DNA from: Blastomussa wellsi
Lineage: Eukaryota; Cnidaria; Anthozoa; Scleractinia; Plerogyridae
Length of the DNA: 64,000 nucleotides
Assembly: GCA_947652115.1 (NCBI GenBank)
Contig: OX393566.1
Coordinates: forward strand, 14,469,825 to 14,533,824
Direction: 5' to 3'
In this document: piece after piece, positions 33,417 to 43,214 of the stretch
Layout: each line of letters begins with the position of its first letter
How positions within the stretch are numbered: position 1 is the stretch's first letter
Translations under genes and position numbers: made by a program
Notes under the pieces: model-generated
The model's input: only the letters and a program-made list of their open reading frames with translations
The model's database searches: none
What the model was told of the DNA's origin: nothing

Positions 33417-36400
33417 ATGGAGAAAAAATTTGCTAGAATCAATTGGAGTCGTGGACAGTATTCGGATGTTTACTGCTCAACCATCATAGATCCGTCACCG
33501 TTAAAATCGGGACAAAAAGTGAAAGTGGTTTGGGGCAAAACTAAAAAAGAATACACGGCAGTCATCGAGTGCTATCCAGTTGAAGAGGAAAAGGAAACTC
33601 AGGCACCACAGAATGACCTGCAACCCCGCAGAGCCAAAGCTAAAAGAAAATTGGTAAGTATTTGATAACATACAAACCTGTTTGACACACCTGGATTTAC
33701 AAGGAATCTATGTTGTGATATAATTAATGCAATGTTCTGTTTTCTCGCAGATCCAAGAATCGCCTCCGGCAAAGAATGCGAAAACCGGGAAGGAAAGCCG
33801 CCAGCCGAAAAAACAAAAAACAAAAGAGAAAAAAAGAGGAAAGGTATGTACCGAAAAATATTATTACAAAGTGTGTTTCATTGACCCCTACCGTCATGGA
33901 CCTACATGCACTGATTGTAGACTAGTTAGAATAAAAATCGTACTACAGCTCATTTAATAAATATCTACAGATGACAAAAAATATAGAAACAGTGATTATG
34001 CGGTGTTCACGACAGCAGGAGTTGAATTTGTTACACTTTTATAGACTTGCGAGGGAACTTCTGGCGCTGTTTATATGGCACAAAACATATTTCCAATTGA
34101 AGTAACTCCGCGTATTGATTCGTACGGCGATTACTGCGGTGATTCATTACTGCTGGTTTAAAGTTTATCACACGTCATTTACTGTAAGGTCAACTTGAAA
34201 ATGTTAAAATTAAAAATTTCCAAATCATTTCAGTAGTTGAGAAAGCTCCAAAAACCACGAGTTTACGAGTCACGTACTGCTATATTTTGGGAGAGGCTGA
34301 AGGGCCAGTCAAAATACAAATATTGTGTAATAATATTCAGCGGTACTTGACACTGAAATGTACACTAAGAGATTTGTTATCCACCATCCTAATTTCCAAA
34401 GCTTTGACTAGCTAATGGTTTTTATATATAGTGGGACTCACATGAGCACAAACACCGTGTAATGTTTGTACTCGTTCGCGAATTATTTGGATTACTAGTG
34501 TAGTAACCAGTTTACGACCTTACTGTTAATTACACATATATTTTGTTAGATAATTGACGCAGCATCACCGACCAAGGAGGTAGAGCATATCTCTTCTTCG
34601 GACTCCTCAGACTCTGAGGATGAAAGTCTTCCACTGGCCTCCCTCCTTCCCCTTGCCGCACAGCAAGCAGACACCTTCAGTGCGCTTGGACATTTCTCAG
34701 ATTTCTCAGACGAAGAAGCAGAAAACCTTAGGAGTTTACTGTCCAAAACAGTCAGTTCTGTTGATAATGCTGCAAATGTAAGTAATCATTTATTATAATC
34801 TGTAAGTAACAAAGTAACAACTTTGTTTAAAGAAGGTAACACAGCACGTTCTAAATTCATCTAAATATTCTAAATTCAATATTTATTTAACCTGAGCTTC
34901 AGTGTGTTTCCGCTTTGGTAGATCAAAAACTAATTTTGTGTATGTTTTTTTTTAGCGGCTAACCCAGAGCAACGAAAGTGCTGTAATTGCAGAGCTTGGG
35001 CTGATGAGAACCATCTTGGAGCGGCTTGAGTGCTCGTTTGCCAGACAGGAGGCAAAACTGGACAGGCTGTTCAACATGATGGCCACTACACAGCAATCCC
35101 TGCCGCAGACTCCTCAGTGCCTACCTCAAACTACAGTGCAGTCAACACCATTCAGTGTCCACGCACCGTCTTCCCTTGAATATCCACCATTCCCAGTTGT
35201 ACCTAGGTTGGAGGGATTTGACCTGCCACCCCCGAGGACTTCTTTCCAGGAAGTTGAGCGGCTTCTGGATAATACAAATGCAATAGGTAAATCGATAAAT
35301 TAGTTTGTTTACAATTTTCAAAATAATATGACGGCACTTGATTGAGTGAGTTTTGATTGTAAAAGCGTTTTATGTCAAGTTAATGACGTCAGGAAGGAAA
35401 ATGAAACTACGATATTAAGACATTTGAGGTTATTAACAATCTTAAACTCCTTGTTGTTTGATTTCTATTAGAAAATGACTCAGTCCGGCTGGGCGGAAAT
35501 ACAGCAGTCCAGATGTCAAGAAATGACTTTAACTTCGCTAAAGCTGCCCCCAAGCCAACCGCTATGGCTCTTCGCCTTGCGGACATACTTTTCCCCAAAG
35601 AAGTACTTCTGAGGTCTAGAATCCACGGGACGAAAGAGTACGCCCCCCTGGACCATGGCGTAATTGCTGCAATTAAAGGTTAGTAAAATAATCCGGTACA
35701 ATATAAACGGTACAGGACGAACGCGACTGACCGGGGGTGACACCATCATTTACTCCGGTCATGACGAAGGGCACCCACACATCGGTGGAGTAGCCCTGCT
35801 CCTGACACCTGAGGCAGCGCAGGCACTACTCTCCTGGGAGCCAGTATCACCGAGGCTCCTGACGGCAAGGTTTAACTCCAAGGGGAGGAAAGTCACCGTT
35901 ATCCAGTGCTACGCACCCACCAACGCAGCAGAGACCGAGGAAAAAGAGTCATTCTACGATCAGCTCCAGGCAGTGATGGATAAGCTAAGTCATTGAAATC
36001 AGGCAAGGCAGCAGGCCCAGACGGCATTCCACCAGAAGCACTAAAGGCAGACGTCCAGACCTCAACAGAGATGATCCACCCACTCCTGATGAAGATCTGG
36101 GAGAGCGAGCAGATCCCAGAGGAATGGAAGAAAGGGTACCTGGTGAAACTACCGAAGAAAGGGGACCTGTCATCATGTAACAACTGGCGGGGGATCATGC
36201 TGCTCTCCGTCCCAAGTAAGATCCTGACAAGAATCATCCTGGAGAGACTCAAGAGGGCCCTGGACAAAACTCTACGAGAGGAGCAGGCAGGTTTTCGTCA
36301 AGACAGATCCTGCACAGACCACATCGCCACCCTGCGAATTATCATCGAGCAGTCGCTGGAATGGCAGTCCCCACTGTACTCGGTATTCGTTGACTTCCAA

Positions 36401-37886
36401 AAGGCATTCGACAGTGTGGATCGAGACGTCATCTGGAGGCTCATGCAACATTATGGCTTCCCCCCCAAGTTCATTTCCATCATACAGCAACTGTACGACA
36501 ACTCCAGCTGCCAAGTCATACACGAAGGGAAGTTGATGGACACTTTCCAGGTGCAGACCGGTGTTCGTCAAGGTTGCTTACTCTCACCAACCGTCTTCCT
36601 TTTGGTAGTCGACTGGATTATGAAGCAGACAACAACGAACAAGAAGACCGGCATCCAGTGGACTTTCACCAAACAGCTGGAGGACCTGGACTTCGCTGAT
36701 GACATCAGCCGCCTCTCACACAGACATCAGGATGCACAGGAGAAGCTGTCCCGCCTGGCCGAAGAAGCTGAGAAGACGGGCCTCAATATCAACATCAAGA
36801 AGACGGAGGTGATGCGAATAAACAACAAGAAACAAGACCCCATCACACTCCACGACGAAGACCTGAACGAGGTGGAGAAGTTTGTCTACTTGGGCAGCGT
36901 CGTCAGCAAAGATGGAGGAACTGATGAAGATGTAAAGAGCCGGATCAACAAGGCCAGGCATGCATTCAACACCCTCCGCCCCATTTGGAACTCTTCAGCC
37001 CTCTCCCTGCACAATAAGATCAGAATCTTCAACACCAATGTCAAGTGTGTCCTGCTGTATGGTTCCGAAACATGGAGAACTATCAAGTCAAACATCCATA
37101 AGCTGCAGATCTTCATCAAGAGATGCCTCAGAAACATCATCAACATCAGATGGCCAGACGTCATTTCCAACACTGACCTCTGGGACAAGACTGGTCAGAG
37201 CCCTATTGAAGTGGAGATCAGTAAAAGGAAATGGGGGTGGATCGGCCACACACTCAGGAAGTCCCCCTCAAACGTCACCAAGCAAGCCCTTAACTGGAAT
37301 CCACAAGGAAAGCGAAAAGTAGGAAGACCGAAACAGACTTGGCACAGGAGCACTGACGCAGAGGTGAAGGCCATCGGAATGACATGGGCGCAGCTGAGGA
37401 GGACCTCACAGAATCGAGTGCGTTGGAGGAGTGTTGTTGCGGCCCTATGTTCCTCAGGGAATCAAGAGGCTTAAGCAAGTAAGCAAAATAATCCTATATG
37501 CTATAGTTAACAATTATTCCACGTGCGCACAAGCGCGAGTGGGATAATTGTTTGAAGAACGAAAAGAAATATGTCCAAATCGGCTGCAATCAATCTGTAA
37601 ACAAGAATAGTTGAAGGTGATTTTAAGCTTGGCTTTAACTAGCCTTAACTACATAACAAGTATAATATAATGAAGAGTTTTCTACAAAATTATTAAGTTC
37701 AGAACGTATTCATTTAACGAAGATTGACTTTAACTTTGCTTTACCTTGTCTTTTTCAGAGGAAGTTCTCAACTCATTCGCCTACCAGTGCCGGAGCGTCA
37801 AGGATAAGTTTCGAATGTGGGAACAGTGTAAAGTCAGCATTGGCAAACGATGCCAAAATTTAAGAAAAGATAACCGGTCTAATTAG
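33417..37886 (+). CDS. BEN-domain protein, cargo of the giant Tc1 element
   Basis: Six exons: 33417-33653, 33751-33843, 34550-34777, 34956-35286, 35472-35678 and 37759-37886. All introns are GT-AG and phases fit, giving 1224 nt and 407 residues with no stop. Exon 1 looks like a small chromatin-reader-like fold (KVVWGKTKKEYTAVIE); exon 2 is a lysine-rich stretch; exon 3 is acidic and serine-rich; exon 4 is predicted coiled coil (LGLMRTILERLECSFARQEAKL) followed by a Pro-rich linker. Exons 5-6 form the BEN domain: MALRLADILFPKEVLL, GTKEYAPLDHGVIAAIK, SVKDKFRMWEQCKVSIGKRC. BEN domains bind DNA and recruit chromatin factors, and also occur in some DNA viruses. An RTE LINE sits in intron 5. AATAAA at 38089-38094 offers a polyadenylation signal before the piggyBac insertion. 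Confidence 0.8.
35695..37474 (+). pseudogene. RTE LINE polyprotein, endonuclease remnant plus reverse transcriptase
   Basis: The first part (to 35996) is the tail of an apurinic-type endonuclease (GDTIIYSGHDEGHPH, VTVIQCYAPTNAAE). The expected endonuclease end and linker are missing. The next frame (35993-37474, 493 residues) enters directly at the reverse transcriptase: SGKAAGPDGIPPEAL, NNWRGIMLLSVPSKI, AFDSVDRDVIWRLM, TGVRQGCLLSP and the catalytic FADDISRL. The C-terminus has GRPKQTWHRSTDAEVK, usual for RTE-like LINEs. The reverse transcriptase half is open, but the internal deletion and frame change make the copy inactive. Clade is inferred from motif wording. Confidence 0.85.
35695..37484 (+). 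mobile_element. RTE-type LINE in intron 5 of the BEN gene
   Basis: 5'-truncated LINE flanked by a 10-bp duplication AAAATAATCC (35685-35694, 37485-37494). It ends in an AAGTAAGC-type tail. The insertion is in the same orientation as the gene and begins 16 nt downstream of the exon 5 donor. Confidence 0.85.
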
Positions 37887-38207
37887 AGCACTAAAGATAA
37901 GACTACACGTAAGTGTTGCCATTGTTTCCTTCTTGTATATTGAGCCTTGAGTTTATTTTTGTTGCAATTTTATATTTTTGTAAATATTGAAAAGAGATAT
38001 TTCTCGAGAAGATAACGGAAAGACAATTTCAAAGTCACAAGATAGGTTAGGAAAGATAGGTTAGTCCATTCTCTCAGATAACTAAACGTAATAAAATGAA
38101 TGGAAATTTTGTTAACGTCGTGATAGGACAAGATAAATTATTCCATGTTCTTCAGATGAATAATGAAAGCGAAGATAAGTTTTGGCTTTTATGATTATGA
38201 GACTTAA

Positions 38208-40560
38208 CCCTTTCCCTACTAGCCACGCCCAAAGATAACTATCTCTAATTTCCTAGGCTTCCAGTGGCCAACGCAAGGGAAATAAACCCAAAATCAAAAC
38301 ATGGATGCTCAGTAGATTTTCATAAATAGACAAAGCTAAAAAATTACAGGAAAATGCAGTCTAATTGTGTTTAATCAAAATTCTGAACCAGAAGAGTTAC
38401 AATTAAGTCTTGTTACTGTGTAGTTCACAGCTAAATGTTCAACTCGAATAATTTTTTTGAATTTGCTGCCATTACAACAAGTTTACATCATTGGCTGAAC
38501 TAAGCTAAAGTACCTATTATCCTCATAACAGAAACAAATGTGAATAAAAATATATACAAATGACTGAAGTGTTGTTCCTTGTCTCAAAAACCTTGAATTT
38601 ACACAAAAATGGGTTTCTATAAATTATGATAGCGCTTGAAACAGGGATCCTTGCACAAAGCGATACCACATTGTGCGCACTCGTAGATGGTCTCCTTTGC
38701 TCGATCACTTGAGGTCTTTCTTCCATCTTTCTTGCATTGCACACAGTGCCTCTTTCTAGCATTTCCTTCCCGTCGAATGCAAAAATGACCTGCAGCATTT
38801 CCAGGAGTAGTTGTAGCTTGTAAAGAAGCTGCTTTCATAGTGTGCTTCCTGTTCTCTAATCGACTAGAAAACCCACCGATGAGCTGTTTGGCAAGTGCGA
38901 GGCGAAAGTTCACTAGCGTTCTTCTTCCTCTTCTGTGGACATTTTCTTTGAAAATGATAAACGAGTTCACGAGTGATAGATCAAAAATAAACCAGAATAG
39001 ATACTTGTACCACTTTTTTGAGGGTCGACAAGCGCTGTAGTAAGAGCGAAGTTGATCAGAGCGATCAACGCCACCCATGTTGTTGTTGTATAAATCAACA
39101 CATGCTGGTTTTTCAACACGCACAACATCTCCATTCTTTTTGCGTCTTTCTTTCACAGTTTTAGGATCAAGAGGGTTAAAATTGGTTGATAAAATATTAA
39201 CATCGCGTTTATCGTGCCATTTTGTGTAGACAAGATTGCCTTTCTGCTCACAAATCATTTCGCCTTCTCTCTTTAGCTTGCGACGCGAAGATGGCGGTAA
39301 CCCGATACGGCCAGCACGAACTGTAGAACAAGCATACGTTCCTTCATTCTGAAGATCTTCCAACAGTTTAGGCGACGAAAAAAAGTTATCAAAATAAACG
39401 TGGTGATTCTTGTTTAAAAATGGGGCCATCAATTCCATCACAACACTGTAGCCAAGGCCATTTGCAAGGACGCGTCCGGGTTGTTTACCAAGGTAGACTT
39501 CATGATTGACAACAAATCCGTTGGATGCATCGGCTGCCATCCAGACCTTTATGCCATACTTTGTTGGCTTTGCTGGCATGTACTGGCGAAAGGACAGCCT
39601 TCCTTTGAAACCAATCATTCCTTCATCGACTGAAATATGTTTCGTAGGTTTATATAGTTCCTGAATTTTGGCGTTGAAGTGGGACAAAATTGGCCTCACT
39701 TTATAAAGACGGTCGTAGCCATCTTCTCGTCTTGGTTCAACTGAAGAATCATTGAAATGAAAAAATCGGCTTAGATGTTCAAAGCGATTTTTGGTCATCA
39801 CTTTTTGTATCCCCTCGTTGCCTAAAAATGGATCGCTTGACCAGTAATCAGCAGTAGAAGGAAGAGGATTCAAACCCATGGCCACAGAAACACTGAGAAA
39901 TGCTTTTACTTCATCAAGTGTCACGTCTTGCCATTTGTCAAGCGCTTCACCTACGAGCTTTTGGCGAGCATAGCGATTTGTTTCTCGCACAATGACATTG
40001 AGTATTTCATCATTAAAAAACAGTTTAAATATATCTATCTCCCGGGCTTCATTTCCTATCTCAAAGGTGATTCCAGCAGGCGAAGTAAAGTCCTCCATGT
40101 GGATGTTGCGTAAACGATTTGTCCACTCGACCGGTTCGTGGCCTTCACTTTCGCTTCCGCTCGTATCATTTTCATCGCTTTCATCTTCAACTTCACTAAC
40201 ATCGATATCTGAATCTTCGTTGTTCATTTCTTCATCTGAGCTTCCGAAAATATCGTCAAAATCTTCCCTTGAAATCTCCATAGGTTCCACAACACGAGCA
40301 GCCATGATGATTCAAACACAAGCGAGCAGATCGACAGAAAACTTTGCCATGTGTTCGCTCAATGGAGCAGATAATTTATGTGCAGTTACTGCGTTATGAT
40401 TGGTCAGTGTTTGAGAAATAATTTTAAAACAATAGAGAGCAAAGATAGCAACTACAGGGGTAGGGGAAAGAGTTTGTTTCGCTAAGGCGGTATAGGGCGG
40501 CGTAGGAAAATGGCGGCAATTTTTTTCAGGGCGGTACAGGGCGGTGTAGTAGGGAAAGGG
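38208..40560 (-). mobile_element. piggyBac transposon, apparently complete
   Basis: 2353 bp, ends CCCTTTCCCTACTA inverted at both sides, TTAA at 38204-38207 and 40561-40564. The transposase ORF is intact. The right subterminal region holds several GGGCGGT(A/G) motifs (about 40480-40550) that could be transposase sites. It lies about 320 bp downstream of the BEN gene stop codon. Confidence 0.93.
38617..40305 (-). CDS. piggyBac transposase
   Basis: Uninterrupted 562-residue protein. The first 60 residues are acidic, with serine clusters. The catalytic core follows with ISVDEGMIGFKGR (first Asp), HVYFDNFFSSPKLL (second Asp) and YNNNMGGVDRSDQLRSYY (later Asp), the three-aspartate arrangement of piggyBac enzymes. 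The C-terminus is a Cys-rich zinc-binding domain (HCVQCKKDG, YECAQCGIALCKDPCF) that in this family binds the ends. The enzyme excises at TTAA without leaving a footprint. Intact frame, ends and target sites make this the best candidate for a recently active element in the window. Confidence 0.93.
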   Translation of the reverse strand: MAARVVEPMEISREDFDDIFGSSDEEMNNEDSDIDVSEVEDESDENDTSGSESEGHEPVEWTNRLRNIHMEDFTSPAGITFEIGNEAREIDIFKLFFNDEILNVIVRETNRYARQKLVGEALDKWQDVTLDEVKAFLSVSVAMGLNPLPSTADYWSSDPFLGNEGIQKVMTKNRFEHLSRFFHFNDSSVEPRREDGYDRLYKVRPILSHFNAKIQELYKPTKHISVDEGMIGFKGRLSFRQYMPAKPTKYGIKVWMAADASNGFVVNHEVYLGKQPGRVLANGLGYSVVMELMAPFLNKNHHVYFDNFFSSPKLLEDLQNEGTYACSTVRAGRIGLPPSSRRKLKREGEMICEQKGNLVYTKWHDKRDVNILSTNFNPLDPKTVKERRKKNGDVVRVEKPACVDLYNNNMGGVDRSDQLRSYYSACRPSKKWYKYLFWFIFDLSLVNSFIIFKENVHRRGRRTLVNFRLALAKQLIGGFSSRLENRKHTMKAASLQATTTPGNAAGHFCIRREGNARKRHCVQCKKDGRKTSSDRAKETIYECAQCGIALCKDPCFKRYHNL

Positions 40561-40564
40561 TTAA

Positions 40565-41969
40565 AGTTAAAATTTAACTGCAATATTGCATGTAAACGGT
40601 TAAGATTAGTAATAAAAAGTGAATTGTAGAACTATTTATTCTTAGCTCTGTTACCATTGTAAGGACTGTTAATAAATACGAAAAAAAAACCATCTTTGTG
40701 ACTACTGCAATGCGTACAGGGTGGGGGGGGGGGGGGAAAACGCAGAGCTCCCAATAATAATAATACACATTTACGGTATAATCTTTAAGAATGTATTCAG
40801 ATTCATACAACAATAGGTGGATCTAGTGAGTAATTATCAATTGCCGTGCACAAAATGCTTCTATTCTATGCGGACGCGGAATGCAATAATGTCCACAGTT
40901 GAAAAATACGACCTTGACTTTATACTCTTGATTATGAATTTATTTACTTTTTCAACCTCAGAAACAAAATGCAAAAGCCACGCAAATGTGGACGTACTTC
41001 CGGAGGGCGGGAAATACGTCTACTTAGGAGGGGAACTGGAATCAAGGACAAGAACGTGGTCTACATAGGAGGAAACTGGGACAGAATGAACACAAGAACG
41101 TGGTCTTTCAACTGACTCAAACATTGCCGAATTGTTTATCGTCGCGAAAGCTCGAGCGTAGGCGTTTAAAGCAAACCTTTAAATCGGATCATTGTCAATT
41201 TGCTTAAGCAGATTTAACACACAGGAACTGCTGGTATTTTTTTATGTGTAACAAACAGAGCTTGCTTACTTCATAATAGTGAAGGGATCAAATAAACAGA
41301 AGAACGTGGTCGACTGTACAAGCAATTGCATCGACTCAAACATTGTCGAATTGTTTGTCGGCGTTTATGGTTAACATTCAATCGGATGATTGTTGTCAGT
41401 TTGCTTTAGTGGATTTAACACAGAACTGTGGAACAAGCAGAGCTTGCTTACTTCTTAAAAAATGGTAAGTAACTCGAAATATGTATTCATCGACAGCACT
41501 GTAAAATCGAGCCAAGCCAGCGAACTTGCCTAAAAACTCTTCGCAAATACAACGTGAGTACGCTTTATAAATATATGTTAGTTGCGTGTTTCATTCGCTA
41601 ATGATCAATACGAACGCATTTTTTACTTAAATTCGGCGTGCAATTGCGAACAAAACAAAGATATCTTTCGTGGATGTTACACGCAGAGTAAAGCAATCGA
41701 TCCCGTAGCTTAGTCTGCACGTTGGCAAGCGAACTATTGTTGAGTGTCTAGCGAAATTTATTGTCTTGGCTAGCGAAATTACGCGAATTATCCCTGAGAC
41801 AACGAAAGTTCAAGAAAATACGCTCTTTGTTCCAGCGAAAGTTCGCGCGAAATGTCGTGAAATGTCGCGATGTTCGCAACGAACTTTTTCGCGAACTTTC
41901 GCACAAAAGTTCAGGAAAACAAAGAGCGAAATTCGCGAATTTCGTTTGCATTACTTTTTCACAATACTG
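40565..41969. repeat. Right arm of the giant Tc1/BEN element with approximately 200-bp repeats
   Basis: Two imperfect copies, near 41085-41285 and 41295-41460, share AGAACGTGGTC, ACTCAAACATTG, AATTGTTT and CAGAGCTTGCTTACTTC. The last 210 bp are dense in GCGAA/TTCGC and end in the terminal repeat. No gene seen. Confidence 0.7.
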
Positions 41970-42680
41970 TAGTTCACAGTTAATACAATAAATCCAGAAT
42001 GATACAACATTAAAATTTCTATTCTGCCCACCACATGTATCAGAAAATGCAATAATATGCTTAACATCCCCACTTTTTTCATCCTTGATGTATCTCAAAA
42101 GGCAAGAGGCAACATCTTCTGAACCCCTTCCTCCATCAGTCTCAGGCCACATACTGTATTTATTCGCCTATAAGCCGATCCCGGCTAAAAGCCGAGACCC
42201 TAAACTTTTGACTTTCAGAAGCTGTCAGATTCGAATGAAAAATAAACCGAAAGCATTCGGTTATAAGCCGAGATCCAAACTTTTAATCAACTTCTAAAGC
42301 ACTCGACATGCGTTGTAAAGTGAGATTAATAAACATGTAGTTCGTAAGTGGTAAATCGTAATTAAAAGAAAGGAAGTTCCCTCTTTATTGAATGAATCGC
42401 ATTTATGTTATTGGTCAGATAAGTGAAAACATCAGCAAATCACAGAGAACGTGACTTTAATGTGATCTGAGTTTACACGCAGTACACGGTGAGCACAGAA
42501 ATTTAACCACATGACAGCAAGTTATACTCAAAAATATCGAATTCACCTGAGTATCCTGTCTCAAAGCTGCTGGCAATCGATCATCATGCTAAAAGCTTCT
42601 TATTCTTCGTACAAGTTAGCCTTCAAATTAAAAGTTACGGCCGAAGCAGAGATCATAGCTCCGAGGTTCAGAATACGAGA

Positions 42681-43127
42681 GTGGTGAATCAGGGTGAATC
42701 CATGGTTCGTCGCTCGCTAAAAGATCAAGCGAACCTCTTCAATGGTGAACTAAAAATGTCAGCAAAACGAAAGACAATGGGCTGTTATTCGCTAAAGTAT
42801 CCTGAATTGGATGAAACACTTCTGAAGTGGTCTTTGAAGCAGAGAAGAGAAGTGGGGGTGAGTATCAAGCTGATTTCCTTCAGATCGTGTTGCAATGTTT
42901 ACTTGACCGTGGGAATGGCCACTTCTGATTGGCCAGTTTCGGATGTTGTCAAAACAATCGATCGAAAGTTCACAGGAATTGCGGTAAGCGGATTAGTAAT
43001 TCTTCAGCTAAAGGTGGATTTCCACCATAATGTCCTCCACTGGGAAATACAGGCTTCGGAAGAAATTCTTGTTGGAGATGATGAGGGAAATTATCATTCA
43101 AAACATGCGGGATTACGGCACAGATGA
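42681..43127 (+). pseudogene. CENP-B/pogo-type DNA-binding domain fragment
   Basis: A 148-codon ORF. Residues 8-60 (RRSLKDQANLF, KRKTMGCYSLKYPELDETLL, KWSLKQRREVG) match the CENP-B/Tigger helix-turn-helix domain. A possible splice donor GTGAGT follows at 42858. Beyond it the sequence no longer follows the family, and another frame near 43040-43130 is open. The DDE integrase domain is missing. A histone-type stem-loop follows at 43199. This resembles a transposase reduced to its DNA-binding part. Confidence 0.6.
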
Positions 43128-43198
43128 TGATGCCCGCCGATGAAATGCCGGAAGAAAACGAATAAACACTTCATTCTTGAAGTTGCAAGTAACTAAAC

Positions 43199-43214
43199 GG
43201 CTCCTTTGGGAGCC
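43199..43214 (+). promoter_or_regulatory. Histone-type 3' stem-loop in the pogo-like element
   Basis: GGCTCC-TTTG-GGAGCC followed by ATCAC, preceded by TAAAC: a perfect 6-bp stem with 4-nt loop. Downstream is AAATAAAAGTAAATGACCAA, matching the block after the Tc1 and chromodomain genes. Confidence 0.6.

Larger units (their letters stand above)
18528..41969 (+). mobile_element. Giant Tc1-ended composite element with BEN-gene cargo
   Basis: 23,442 bp bounded by inverted ends starting CAGTATTGTGAAAAAG, with TA duplicated at 18526-18527 and 41970-41971. Removing it with one TA restores the open frame of the DUF7869-like gene, so it moved in as one unit. Both ends carry about 200 bp dense in TTCGC/GCGAA motifs. 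Subtracting the nested MULE (18944-26273), CACTA-like element (27778-32423), RTE LINE (35695-37484) and piggyBac (38208-40560) leaves a backbone of about 7.3 kb. That backbone holds a Tc1 transposase gene and a BEN-domain gene in the same orientation. The nested elements probably arrived after it did, though arrival with some of them aboard is not excluded. Confidence 0.88.

Noticed and set aside
33417..37886. BEN gene as an ordinary resident host gene
   Set aside because: It lies inside a unit whose removal restores another gene's frame, and a second element of the same family carries BEN sequence.
41761..41991. Small ORFs in the right end of the giant element
   Set aside because: They arise from TTCGC-rich subterminal repeats that happen to lack stops.
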